Below are positions 1 through 10,600 of a stretch of 64,000 bases of DNA, piece after piece. Source of the DNA: Pempheris klunzingeri (lineage: Eukaryota > Chordata > Actinopteri > Acropomatiformes > Pempheridae). Each line of letters opens with the position of its first letter. The first letter of the stretch is position 1. The stretch covers positions 14,720,977 to 14,784,976 of the forward strand of contig NC_092035.1 of assembly GCF_042242105.1 (NCBI RefSeq), written 5' to 3'. A program made the translations under genes and the position numbers. The notes beneath the pieces were generated by a model that ran no database searches, was not told the origin of the DNA, and saw only the letters and a list, made by a program, of their open reading frames with translations.

Positions 1-887
1 TTATTATTCCTTTGATCAAGTATATATTCTACAGGTTCCACTACATCAAAGTGGCTCTTATAGTATGCTTTTCGCCTCCAAGCACTGGAAAGTGAACCTT
101 TATCTCCAATTGCTTTTTTAACAGGGTTTGTTTCGCAGAGGGTACTGGCTAGTTTTTCAACAACTGAGGGGTCAATTTGGCATTGGTGGTTTTGTAATAT
201 TTGCCTAATTGTCTTTTGAGTACCTGGAAGAGACAGAGATCCAATCAAATAGTTTAACTCGTGCAAGAGCTCATCTAAAGCTGCATTTGACACAAGAAAG
301 ACACTTTCTAACTTTAGAAGAACTGATGCAAGTTTAAGTTCAATGTCCTTGTCTAAGTTTTCAGAGTCAGAATCTAAATTTGCATTACACTCTATGGTAC
401 TTTCTTCATCTGGATTATCACTAGCAACTTGGGCACAAGATTCTTCAGCAGAATGTATGTTTTTTGTTTCAACTATCCCACGCTTAAATTCATTCACTGT
501 GCCAGAATGTTTTCTGTATTTATGACTTCTGTAGTTCTCATAATTGTTTGTTTTATATGCACAGTTCTGAAACACACATTTGACAGTCTCCTTATTTTTA
601 AGATGCTGAAAGATATACTGAAAATATTCCCTTTCTGTGGAGAGTTGATTATGCCCACAAGTATGACATATGAATGTGTTTAAGTCTCTGGCAACTGTTC
701 GTTGGGTAGGATGATTTCTTGATAAATGGCTCAGTAAAGCATTCCAGGTCTTGAATCTACATGGACAACTTAAATAGGTGCAGGGATAAGAAAAGCCCCA
801 TCCATAATGCCTATGATTCAGTTTATAGTGCTTGAGCAGTTCAGATCTTCTTTTAAATGTTGTCTTGCAGTCTTTGCATCTCCACAT
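1..887 (-). CDS. N-terminal part of C2H2 zinc-finger CACTA/EnSpm-like transposase, cut by window edge
   Basis: Reading the minus strand from an ATG at 885-887 gives about 295 codons without a stop to the window edge. The first ~60 residues hold two C2H2-like fingers (CKDC...HYKLNH and CPCRF...HLSRNH), followed by a further Cys/His segment and an acidic linker. The end reads EPVEYILDQ. The second copy at 42.4-44.0 kb has the same order (fingers, acidic linker, EPVQYIL), then a block reading DDFEICNPLGTSRKKHK. I recognise this as a multicopy fish transposon protein. The CACTG ends seen on relatives at 34.4 and 42.4 kb point to EnSpm/CACTA, but that clade call is inference. Unlike the 43-kb copy it carries no visible lesion. 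The true start may lie in an upstream exon. Confidence 0.6.
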   Translation of the reverse strand, partial: MWRCKDCKTTFKRRSELLKHYKLNHRHYGWGFSYPCTYLSCPCRFKTWNALLSHLSRNHPTQRTVARDLNTFICHTCGHNQLSTEREYFQYIFQHLKNKETVKCVFQNCAYKTNNYENYRSHKYRKHSGTVNEFKRGIVETKNIHSAEESCAQVASDNPDEESTIECNANLDSDSENLDKDIELKLASVLLKLESVFLVSNAALDELLHELNYLIGSLSLPGTQKTIRQILQNHQCQIDPSVVEKLASTLCETNPVKKAIGDKGSLSSAWRRKAYYKSHFDVVEPVEYILDQRNN

Positions 888-1343
888 GAAGTGCAACACT
901 GAAACAGCAAGAGATGGACTTTAATACCAAAATCTTTGTGAGTGTAAATACTTCCGGAAAAACACGAGTTGATCTGATGCAGTTCTACACAAAAGTCCAT
1001 TGCTAAAGAATGAAAAAGTCACAGTTTTAAGGTCCTTAAAACATCTCTAGATGTTCATTGATAATGTTATTGCTGTTTGCAATTGTTCCTTCTGTCCACA
1101 ATAGCTGCATATTTGTAATATGTTAAGTGATTTCAACATACATGATGCGGAGACAACAGAGCCTTGTTTTGTTTATAACTCTAATAATTTTTTATGAGTA
1201 TGAAAATACTATGAGGCTTCAGTAGTCTGAGCAAGTAATTAAGTATTAAGTGAGAATCTTCCAAAGTTAGACTTGGTTTTAAACTTATCAGACAAAGTTC
1301 TCTGAGCTGCAACAGAGGACAAGTAAAAAAAGAAGAATATATA
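888..1343. other. AT-rich spacer upstream of the transposase-like gene
   Basis: I see no coding frame with recognisable motifs here. The segment separates the zinc-finger gene from the Tc1 insertion and may be an intron or 5' region of that gene. Confidence 0.3.
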
Positions 1344-2700
1344 CAGTGCCGTGAAAAAGTATTTGCCCCCTTCCCGATTTCTGTGTTTTTTGCATATTTA
1401 TCACAAACCAATTTTAATATCACACAGAGACAACCCAAGGAAATACAAAATGCAGTTTCTAAATGATGATTCAATTCATTAAGGCACAAAAAAAAAATCC
1501 AAACCTATCTGGCCCTATGTGAAAAAGTAATTGCCCCCTGAACCTAATAGCGAGTTGTGCCACCTTTGGCAGCAATAACTGAAATCAAGCGTTTGCAATA
1601 ATTGGTGATGAGTCTTACACAGCGCTGTGGAGGAATTTTGGCCCACTCTTCTTTGCAGAATTGTTTCAACTCTGCCATATTGGAGGGTTTTCTAGCATGA
1701 ACTGCCTGTTTAAGGTCACACCACAGCATCTCAATTGGATTTAAATCCGGACTTTGACTTGGCCACTCCAAAACCTTAATTTTGTTTTTTTTTAGCCTTG
1801 CTGGTGTGTTTCTGATCGTTGTCCTGCTGCATGATCCAAGAGCGCTTGAGTTTGAGGGCACAAACTGATGACCGGACGTTCTCCTTCAGGATCTTCTGGT
1901 AAACAGCAGAATTCATTTTTCCGCCTTTGTGTTCTTTTGTGACAGCAGTGGTTTTCACCTGGGAACTCTCCCATGGATGCCATTTTTGGCCAGTGTCTTT
2001 CTTATAGTGGAGTCGTGAACACTGACCTTAACTGAGGCCAGCAAGGCCTGCAGTTCTTTCGATGTTTTTCTAGGTTCTTTTGTGACCTCCTGGATGAGTT
2101 GTCGTTGCACTCTTGGAGTAATCTTAGTTGGTCGACCACTCCTGGGAAGGTTTGCCACTGTTCCCAGTTTTCTCCATTTGTGGATAATGGCTCTGACAGT
2201 GGTTCGCTGGAGCCCCAGAGCCTTGGAAATGGCTTTGTAACCTTTTCCAAACTGATAGATTTCAATCACTTTTTTTCTCATTTCTTCTTGAATTCCTTTG
2301 GATTGTGGCATGATGCGTTTGTTCTTGAGATTTTGTAGCCTACTTCACTTTGTCTAACAGATTCTATTTAAGTGATTTCTTGATTCAACAAAGGTGGTGG
2401 CAATCAGGTTTGGGTGTGGCCTGTGAAATTGAACTCAGCTTTCCCAAAACTGTGGTTAGTCACACTTACTTTGTGATTTAACAAGGGGGGGAATTACTTT
2501 TTCACATAGGGTCAGATAGGTTTGTATTTTTTTTTCCCCCTTGGTAAATAAAATCATCATTTAGAAACTGTATTTTGTATTTCCTTGGGTTGTCTCTGTG
2601 TGATATTAAAATTGGTTTGATGAACTGAAACCTTTGCGAGTGATAAATATGCAAAAAACACAGAAATCAGGAAGGGGGCAAATACTTTTTCACGGCACTG
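1344..2700 (-). mobile_element. Tc1-like transposon with long terminal inverted repeats
   Basis: The element starts CAGTGCCGTGAAAAAGTATT and ends with its reverse complement. TA dinucleotides flank it at 1342-1343 and 2701-2702, the expected Tc1/mariner target duplication. The inverted repeats extend about 200 bp each (1344-1545 and about 2500-2700). They keep a second copy of the CACATAGGG/AAAAAGTAATT motif at their inner ends, an IR/DR-like arrangement. The total of 1357 bp is shorter than the usual ~1.6 kb because the transposase gene has lost its middle. The element is therefore non-autonomous. Confidence 0.9.
1544..2311 (-). pseudogene. Tc1 transposase, internally deleted and frameshifted
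   Basis: The N-terminal 118 codons (1955-2311) carry the paired-like helix-turn-helix DNA-binding region (MPQSKGIQEEMRKKVIEIY, then a GRPTKI hinge). The C-terminal part (1544-1861) keeps the block with the last catalytic Glu ([11 protein letters not shown]). The second Asp block ([11 protein letters not shown]) lies in a third frame at 1776-1958. The region that should hold the first Asp (WTDE) is absent, so roughly 100 residues are deleted between finger and catalytic core. Two frame changes finish the inactivation. The gene once catalysed cut-and-paste transposition. Confidence 0.85.
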
Positions 2701-2702
2701 TA

Positions 2703-4481
2703 TACAGTAGTTCTAGTACTGGTTCAAGTCAGGAAGGAGACTGGCATCAAATAAATTTTAACAAATAATTTATTGTATACGTTTTTCAAGCTTCATAACA
2801 AACTCATCAAATTTTAATGTAAATGTCTCATATTTGGACTACAGAATGAATTTCTGCACTCTGAAGTAAATTCAAATCAGTATTTTGTCAAACTACAAAA
2901 CTTTTTTCAGTGGGTGGTCTTTGAGTTGAGTATGAACAGAAAGAATAATAACAAACAAGCATGATTTCTAAGTACAGCTATTTTTAGACATATTAACTGA
3001 TTCTTTAAATATCCTCTCACTGCAAGGGTTGAAGACTTCCACAAAATCTTTGCAAAAATTAACTTTTCAAACAATTGTCTTTCTGTTAGAGGTTTTTCAG
3101 GATTATGATCAATTTATCAATCATTTAAAAGTTTAAACAGACATTGATTAGTAAATTGAAGTTGTGGCTAAGATTAGATTTTTATGTCAAGATTACATAA
3201 AATGCCACATCACCTGCACTCCACTGCACTTCACCTTAACTGTCACTGCGGATATTCAGCTTAGTTTTTGAGTCCATTGATATTTAATTTACTGCAGACC
3301 ATACCATACTTTCATTTATATATATGTATATATAACACATCAGCCTATTGCAGAGCCCTGTTATTAATTGGAATTACATTCTATTACATTTCTTTATTAA
3401 TTTAATACAAGACCTTACTGACAGCTGAAAATAAAAAAATATAGCTCACCTTAAGTAGTCCAGTGAGTCTTGAGTCCTGGCCTGACACTACCAGCACAAG
3501 TCTGGGATGGGGGGGACGTAAAGAAAAAAATATTAGTCCATTAATATTACTGAACAGGAAACAGTGGGGCCTGTATGCCATGCTTAGGTTGAATAGCTCT
3601 CTGTTTAAGAACAACGAAAACAGAGAGGGACAACAGCGTTAGCTGCAGCAGCTCAATCTACTCACAGAGCAACCGATTAACACACTGAATTAGCACAACT
3701 GAGGGGGGTAACTTAGCTTTGCGCTAGCCCCCAGGAGAGTTAAAAAATAATTTATACCGCAACAGTTAATTACCGTCGCGTCCATAACTTCCAGCTTTAA
3801 CATTTAACAGCCATCTTACCGTGAGCGGCTATCACCGCTGCAGCTCCCGCACAGCACAAGGGTCGGCTTTCCTCCGGCCCTGCACCAGAGTCAGGTGCTC
3901 GTGCTCGGTTAGAACTCACAAAGGCGGCGGCAGCAAATAACCGCTTTCTGAAAGCACTGAGACATGCCAGCAAGAGTGTGTACGTAATTTAAAATAATGA
4001 CTGCACAGTCTGGTGCCGAAAATAACGTATGATACCGCATGAAGTTACACAGAGAGCTGACGGCCTCTGACCCGCGGCCTGTCTCGTTTCCAGGCTAAAC
4101 TACAGCTAACCTACCCGGCTCTTTGTAGCTGCGCTACTAATAAGCGCCAACACAAAAACACACTGACGGATTGAATAGAGGACAAAAATAAAATAGCACG
4201 TAAACGTTTACTAAATTAATGCAACGAAGTTCAAGTGTACACCCGTGTTATTTTGCTGACATTAGCTAGCATACTGTTGTTGCTCAGGCTTATTATCTTT
4301 ACTAAATACTTGACAAAAAGTAAAACATAACGATATGAAGTGAATAAAACAATTATATATTCAATGGAACACATTAAATCAATACAAAATAAGATTTTGC
4401 AGCTAGACTTACCCTCCAAATCTTGGGCTGTAATCACGCTCAAACCAAATGGCAACTGTTCATTTACATAATAATAATAAT
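2703..4481. other. Gene-free spacer with a CpG-rich patch
   Basis: No coding frame is convincing. About 3770-4150 is clearly richer in C+G and CpG than its surroundings and could be a CpG-island-like promoter, perhaps for the minus-strand gene at 1-887. Minus-strand GTGAGC and GTAAGT motifs near 3445 and 4412 could be donors of non-coding exons, which I cannot prove. Confidence 0.25.
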
Positions 4482-5066
4482 AATTCATTTACACTCTGAG
4501 AGAAGCCAATTGAGTCCAATAGTGAGACAAAAGCAGTGCTGAGACTATCATTTTCATTATCCACATGAATATTAAAGTCACCTACTATAATCACTTTGTC
4601 CACACTAAGGATTAAGTCTACCAACCAACACTGGTTTTAGAGTTTTCCAGGTTGGGTGTGAAACACTAAGAACAAGGCTTTCAAAGGAGTTATAATTAAG
4701 TTTGGGTCTAGGTTGGACTATTAAACTAGAGTTAAAGATTGCTGCAACTCCACCTCCACGTCCAGAATCTCTGGGAATGTGAGTATTTGTATGACTGGGA
4801 GGAGTGGCCTCATTAAGGCTAACATACTCCTCAGGACGTAGCCAGGTTTCAGTCAGACACAATAAATCAATTTCATTGTCAGATATCAGATCATTAACTA
4901 AAACAGCTTTGGATGGCAGAGATCTGATGTTTAAAAGTCCACATTTAACTCTCCTGTCCTGTTTCATAGTACCAGTGATATTAACTCTGATTAAATGTTT
5001 ATGCTGAACTCCTTTCCTGTTGGACTTAATAGATCTAAAAGGTCTGAGTGGTCGGGGGACAGACAC
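4482..5066 (-). pseudogene. LINE ORF2 fragment: apurinic-like endonuclease domain, truncated
   Basis: The reading begins [10 protein letters not shown] and carries endonuclease motifs [20 protein letters not shown] and the glycine-rich GRGGGVAA strand. The frame breaks at about 4620. The GDFNIHVDNE motif is still readable in another frame at 4540-4600. The reverse transcriptase is absent. In an active element this domain nicks target DNA to prime reverse transcription. Confidence 0.8.
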
Positions 5067-5162
5067 AGTCTCTATGGGATGTTGGGTGGGTGACTGTACT
5101 AATGGAGGAGCAGAGAAGTGTGTAAGACTGCAGCTCTGCTTCCTGGTCTCGACTCTGGATTG

Positions 5163-6038
5163 TCAAGTTTTAGGACTAATAAACTTCGCCATATTTCTAG
5201 ATAAGAGCGCAGCTCCGTCCAAAGTGGGATGGATGCCGTCTCTTCTAATGAGACCAGGTTTTCCCCAGAAAGACTTCCAATTGTCTATGAAGCCCACATT
5301 GTTAGCTGGGTACCACCTCAACAGCCAGCGGTTAAATGATAACATGCGGCTGTACATGTCATCACTGGTCAGGTTGGGCAGGGGACCAGAGAAAACTACG
5401 GAGTCCGACATTGTTTTAGCAAAGTTACACACCGACTCCACATTAATTTTAGTGACCTCCGATTGGCGTAATCGGGTGTCATTAACACCGACGTGAATTA
5501 CAATCTTACCAAATTTACGATTAGCCTTCGCCAGCAGTTTTAAATTTGACTCTATGTCGCCCGCTCTGGCCCCCGGGATGCACTTAACTATGTTCGCTGG
5601 TGCCGCTAGCTTCACGTTCCTGACTATGGAGCTTCCAATGACCAGAGTCTGTTTGTCAGCGGGTGTGTCGCTGAGTGGGGAGAATCGGTTGGAAACCTGA
5701 AGGTGGTGGTGCACCATGGGCTTCTCCTTTGGGCTATGTTTCCTCCGGACAGTCACCCAGCCGCCCTGGTTTCCCGGCTGCGCGGGAACCGCTGGGGGAG
5801 TAGGAGCTAAGCTAGGTCGGCCCGCACCGGCTACTGGGGGCTGGCTAGCTACAGCTGACTTATGCTCCATGGTGTGGAACCGTGCCTCCAACTCACTAAG
5901 CCTCGCCTCCAGTACAGCAAATAAACTACACTTATTACAGGTACCACAGGTTTCACCAAAGGAGGCAGAAGAGTGACTAAACATATGGCACACTGAGCAG
6001 GAGACAGCAGGAGACTGAGAGGGAGAGAGAGAAGCCAT
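5163..6038 (-). CDS. LINE ORF1 protein with SGNH/esterase-like domain
   Basis: This is a 291-residue open frame starting [10 protein letters not shown]. Residues ~15-45 hold a Cys-rich segment (CSVCHMF, CGTCNKC) that could bind zinc. A short coiled-coil-like stretch ([12 protein letters not shown]) follows, then a Pro/Ala-rich linker. The second half has SGNH-hydrolase-like blocks: VIGSSIVRN around the nucleophile Ser, HVGVNDTR with Asn, and DGIHPT with the Asp/His pair. Esterase-like ORF1 proteins are known in CR1/L2 LINEs, where ORF1p binds RNA in the retrotransposition particle. The frame is intact, but the element cannot move alone because ORF2 is truncated. Confidence 0.8.
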   Translation of the reverse strand: MASLSPSQSPAVSCSVCHMFSHSSASFGETCGTCNKCSLFAVLEARLSELEARFHTMEHKSAVASQPPVAGAGRPSLAPTPPAVPAQPGNQGGWVTVRRKHSPKEKPMVHHHLQVSNRFSPLSDTPADKQTLVIGSSIVRNVKLAAPANIVKCIPGARAGDIESNLKLLAKANRKFGKIVIHVGVNDTRLRQSEVTKINVESVCNFAKTMSDSVVFSGPLPNLTSDDMYSRMLSFNRWLLRWYPANNVGFIDNWKSFWGKPGLIRRDGIHPTLDGAALLSRNMAKFISPKT

Positions 6039-6166
6039 TGTAGAGGTTTTAGCTTTAATAAGCTAGCTAGTGATTTAAGTATAAAGCTACAGAAATAACG
6101 AAATTATCACCACAAGAAGTGAGAAATATGTGTGCAGGTTTTAAATTTAAATGTACAGCTGGTGGT

Positions 6167-6503
6167 TGTTAGAAGGTTTTTCTCATGTAACATGATTCTG
6201 TAGGAACTTGTGTCTTACATGGTATATATGTTACTCTCAAGTCAGCATACTACTCTTCCGACTCCGCTTTGTCTGGACTGGTTGTTCTAAGGAAAGATCA
6301 AGTCCATCTTGGGACATGCTCTCATGTATCCGAAACCAGATATAGTTTGTAGAATCCTATATATGTGGTAGCTTTACTCTGTATTCCTTAGTCTCATCTA
6401 TGCCTGTGATGTTGGACTCCGAGCTCGTACACCTACATAAACTTCTTGAATGAATCTTGGGCTCCTCTCTTCATTGCTACAACCACAGAAAAGCATCCCT
6501 ACA
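6167..6503 (+). repeat. ERV copy 1 5' LTR (337 bp)
   Basis: It begins TGTTAGAAGG and ends CATCCCTACA. The 3' copy at 14721-15055 matches it almost base for base, apart from two small indels (extra AAC in the 3' copy, extra GATG-type bases in the 5' copy) and a few substitutions. Retroviral LTRs supply promoter and polyadenylation signals. Confidence 0.95.
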
Positions 6504-6506
6504 ATT

Positions 6507-6524
6507 TGGCGGCACGAACCTGAC
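6507..6524 (+). promoter_or_regulatory. Putative tRNA primer-binding site
   Basis: Three bases after the 5' LTR the sequence reads TGGCGGCACGAACCTGAC. TGG pairs with a tRNA CCA end, and the internal CGAACC is the complement of a T-arm GGTTCG. I could not assign the tRNA species. Confidence 0.6.
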
Positions 6525-6839
6525 GGTGCGGCTTTAAAGGTAAGCAGATTTTATCATTCGTTATACTTATGATTACTCTCTGCTTACCTGATAGACGTGC
6601 TGTAAAGAACTTTGATGATGCATTGTGGTTCATTTTTATGAGATTAATTATAAATGGCAGTATTGATTGGATTGTCATAATAGACATAACATTTCTTTAC
6701 AACTAAATCCTTTTGGCTGCTGAGTATCAATGCTGATCGACTATATCTGTAGGCCTACTTATAGTTTTTTGTGTGTTTTTTAAAAAAAGGAAAGGCAATA
6801 AATAGGAAGAGGGGAGCTCCTCCATTTAGAGTGGTGTCT

Positions 6840-7135
6840 ACGACACGCACTGACTGCGCAGTCCAGGGAAAAGCGTCAGGTCACTTATAAAGTGACGCTG
6901 GACGGCTTATAAAGAAAAGCGTCAGGTCACTTGTAGAGTGTCGCTGGACGACTTATAAAGAGCGTTAGGTCACAGGAAGTGTCGCTGAACGGCTCATAAT
7001 AAACGCGTGAGGTCATTGAGATGACGCTGCACGGCTTAATAAGAGAGTGAGGACACGCAGGGAGTGTCGCTGCACTGCGCAAAGTAAAAGCGTCAGGTTG
7101 CGCAGGTCGCTTCGCTGGACGGCTTATGTATGTTG
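6840..7135 (+). repeat. Degenerate ~50-60 bp tandem repeats with hairpin potential in the ERV leader
   Basis: The motif GCGTCAGGTCAC...GTGACGCTGGACGGCTTAT recurs about six times with variation. Within each unit GCGTCA and TGACGC can pair, so the RNA would form a row of stem-loops. The repeats lie between the primer-binding site and the gag start. Confidence 0.75.
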
Positions 7136-7400
7136 TAGTTGTGTACACACTGCTATCTTGACGGCCTGCTCGCATTGACGAACCCGATTTCTTGATGTGC
7201 AAGTGTTGTTGTTCTTGTTTCTATTATATATATAAATATCATTGTCATATACTGATCGAGCAGCATTGAGACATAGCAGCCTACCCTAAATTTAGCTGAC
7301 AAAATAATATGATCAATTGAGAAAATACAAAGATATACAAACGAGCTTCATTCAAGTCTTTTGTATGTTTTGTTTTTACTAACTGTATGTAATATTAATC

Positions 7401-7749
7401 ATGGGGTCACAAAACAGTAAAGTGTCTAGAGGAAATACGATAACCATTTAACCCCGGGAGAAGAGGTTATGGATTTAGAGGGGTCACTGATGTTTGTCAT
7501 TATTGCCAACAAGCTGGACATTGGATACGAGACTGCCCCAAGAGGAGGCAGGAAGTATACCAAAATATGAATCCAGCGCATGTTTACAGCCCATTTCTTC
7601 GCAGAACAGGGCTCCTTACATACAGCAGCAGAGACAGGGAAGTGATCAGCAACCTGACACGGCCCCTGAACACAGACCATTCAATGCATTATGGAAGCCA
7701 TAGGAAAACCGACAGTGGGACACGGACGAAGATCAACATTTCAAAATAA
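7401..7749 (+). pseudogene. Gag remnant: start peptide plus nucleocapsid zinc knuckle
   Basis: An ATG at 7401 begins MGSQNSKV, an N-myristoylation-type start as expected for retroviral matrix. After about 15 codons the frame stops. In another frame a basic segment with one CCHC knuckle follows (CHYCQQAGHWIRDC, at about 7495-7536). Matrix and capsid coding (normally more than 1 kb) is missing, so most of gag was removed by one deletion near 7435. No particle could be built from this copy. Confidence 0.8.
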
Positions 7750-8087
7750 TAATAAACGCTTCTCAATTTCAAATCTCTAATAAACCATCTGAGATACCTC
7801 AATTAAGTTTATCTGTTTTAGGAAAAAGAATCCCATTTTTAGTTGACACAGGAGCCACAATCTCGTGCATTAGACAAAAAGATTTGAAATGTCCTTTAAG
7901 TAGACAAACTGTCCAGTCTGTCGGTATTAGTGGTGTCCCACAAACAGAATCATTGTCTATCCCGTTACAAGTTGACTTAGAAGACATTAAGTTGCAACAT
8001 TCATTTGTAGTAAGTACTACAGCACCCATGTCTCTATTAGGAAGAGACATATTGAGCAAACAATGCTGTTATTTCATGTTCATCTGA
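7750..8087 (+). pseudogene. Retroviral aspartic protease region
   Basis: The active-site motif FLVDTGATIS is at 7836-7865 and the second conserved block LLGRDIL near 8035. The frame closes with TGA at 8085-8087. The downstream reverse-transcriptase frame is different, so either a frameshift mutation or an out-of-frame junction separates them. The protease would cleave Gag and Gag-Pol; it cannot be supplied in a normal fusion here. Confidence 0.75.
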
Positions 8088-8148
8088 TGGTCTTGAAATC
8101 CATATTCCTTCAAATAAAATATATCAGCTCTTTTCTTACAATGAAGGT

Positions 8149-10600
8149 ATGACTTACAAAGCTACAACTACCCTAACAAATGAAGATTTCATTTGTAGGA
8201 TGTTTACCATGGATGAAATAAAGAAACTAGCATCATGTCAATCAGCAGTAGCCGCCAAAATTCTAAACCTGAAGCCAGTTGATCCTCAATTCTCGAATGT
8301 ACAAATTAACAATGTGAAAATGCAAGAAGTTCCACAACGTTTCTATATATGTTCATATGGACTTGTAATGTTGTGGAAAGATGTATCGGATAAAATTCAA
8401 TTCTTTGTATGTGCTGTGCGAACAGATTTCACAGATGTTGAACCCTTACTGAAATCATGTAACACTTACCTTAACAAAGTACCAGATAATAAAGATCAAA
8501 ATAAAGGCTATATCGTCTGGTCCTATAAACATGACCCAACACATTTTTTTGTAAAAATATTACAAAATGATATTAAGCCACAAATCTTGGAAAGAGAAAA
8601 GGGAATTGTATTAAAACCACCTTCAATACTAGCATCAGTACCCTCAGAACTATGGGCACTCCATGCTAACCATGTAGGATTATTGAAAGTGCCGCCGTAC
8701 CAAGCTAAAATTAATCCTAATAAATACCCAGTATATGTAAAACAATATCCTCTGTCGAAAGAAAAAGAGGAAGGGATTCGACCTGTTATTGAAAGCTTAC
8801 TGCAACAAGGAGTCATTATTAAGAGAAGATCACAAAACAACACACCCATAAACCCAATATTAAAGCATGGGACAAATAAATACCGATTCACACAAGATTT
8901 GAGAAGGATTAATGAAGCAGTTTATCCCATTGCTCCAGTTGTGCCAGATACAAACTCCTCCTCAGACTCTAAGTATTATACAGTAGTTGATTTGAGTTCA
9001 GCATACTTTTCCATCCCAGTACATGAAAATACGCAAGACTTGTGTGGTGCCGACTTCCAATGGGTTTTGTTGATTCTGCAGCAGTTTATTCCGCAGCAGT
9101 TAATATGCACCTGTCTCTATTGACCTTACCCGGACCGTCTACGCTTCTACAGTATGTCGATGACCTTTTGGTGGCATCTCCTACGGAATGTGACTGTCTC
9201 CAAGACTCCCTTGCCCTTTTGACCCACTTAGCTAGAGGCGGACACAGAGCTTCACTAGCCAAACTGCAGTTTTGCCAGCAAGCAGTCAACTACTTGGGAT
9301 ATGTATTGAGAGATGGATGCCGATACTTATCGCCAGAACGAGTAAAAGCCATCAAAGACATTAAAAGACCCCAAACAAAGACTGAACTGTTATAATTTTT
9401 GGGGTTAGTCAACTATTGTCGATCCTGGCTTGCGGACTATGCAACATATGACTCAGTGTTGCGAAGAGCCACGCTCAAGAGTGCTCCTGAAAAAGTTCAA
9501 TGGACTGATGAAGTGAAACAAGCCTTCCGACACATCAAATACCTCCTCTGTACAGCCCCAGCCCTGGGCCTGCCTGATTACAAGTTGCAATTCCACCTTT
9601 ATGTTGCAGAAAATGGCTTCGTCGCCTCCGCTGTGTTAGCCCAAACGCATGGTTACAGGTTAAGACCAGTTGCATATTACTCCAAAACTCTTCCATTAAT
9701 TATTCAAGGAATGGTCCCATGTCTACGAGCTGTCGCCGCTGCTGCCATTATGGTGGAAAAGGCACAAACTATAGTTTTAGCTCATCCTTTAATGTTACAT
9801 ACAACACATGCCGTTAATGTCATACTACTCAATATAACCACACAACACATGACCAGTCAGAGACGTAGTAATTACGAACACATTTTAACAGGAACTCAAA
9901 ATCTTACAATTTCAACAACAGCTCACATAAATCCAGCTCTACACTTAAAAGCATTGCTACATGGCAATGAGGTAGAAGATGAAGATATACCTCATGATTG
10001 TATGGAACTGATTAATGCCACGTCGAGCATCAGGGCAGATCTACAACAAACGCTGTTAGAAAGTAATGATTTCATTTTGTATTGTGATGGATCATCCATG
10101 AAACCAGATGATAAAACTATATTGTCAGGATACGCAATTGTTAATGACAAAGGTCAGTGTATAGAAGCACATAAGTTACCAGTATCCTCAGCTCAAGCAG
10201 CAGAATTGATAGCATTAACAAGAGCATGCATACTGGCGGAAAACAAAGCTGTAACCATTTATACAGACTCTAAATACGCTTTTTCAGTGGCACATGATTT
10301 CAGTAAGATTTGGGAAAACAGAGGATTTATAACAAATGCTGGAAAACCAATTCAACATTTAAGAATTTATTAACAGCTATGATGCTGCCAGCACAGATTG
10401 CTATAGTAAAATGTGTGGGACATTCAAAGTTAAACTCAGATGTGGCTAAAGGAAACAACTTGACAAACACGCTAAGGATGCAGCGATTAATGCACCTTTT
10501 CCATTTTGGATGCCCACTACTTTAATCTTAGCACAACTCCCTGACCCACCTTTTACAGTTGAAGATCTAATTACTTTCCAATCTCAAGCTGATGACGCAG
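8149..10600 (+). pseudogene. ERV copy 1 reverse transcriptase and RNase H, disrupted
   Basis: 8149-9123 holds a pre-RT segment and RT fingers (YPLSKEKEEGI, FTQDLRRIN, VVDLSSAYFSIPV). A deletion with frame change near 9035-9045 removes part of the palm. The frame continues with LPMGFVDS and the catalytic LLQYVDDLLVAS (about 9155). An in-frame TAA at 9393-9395 interrupts the thumb. RNase H follows (FILYCDGSS, AAELIALTRA, TIYTDSKYAF) and is itself broken near 10365. At least three lesions prevent a functional polymerase. Confidence 0.88.

Larger units (their letters stand above)
4482..6166 (-). mobile_element. L2/CR1-type LINE, 5' portion only
   Basis: On the minus strand this holds a 5' UTR segment, a complete ORF1 and the beginning of ORF2. 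Homology to the second copy (44.7-48.2 kb, plus strand) stops at about 4482, inside the endonuclease domain, so the reverse-transcriptase half and 3' end are missing. The short word TTCATTTAC occurs at both 4460 and 4483, at the break. ERV copy 1 is inserted in the 5' UTR side at 6162-6166. Confidence 0.8.

Noticed and set aside
343..683. Plus-strand open frames in the first 700 bases
   Set aside because: They lie opposite a continuous minus-strand reading with zinc-finger motifs and show no motif themselves.
3770..4150. Definite promoter of a gene
   Set aside because: Base composition alone supports a CpG-rich patch; no transcript start or clear first exon can be shown.
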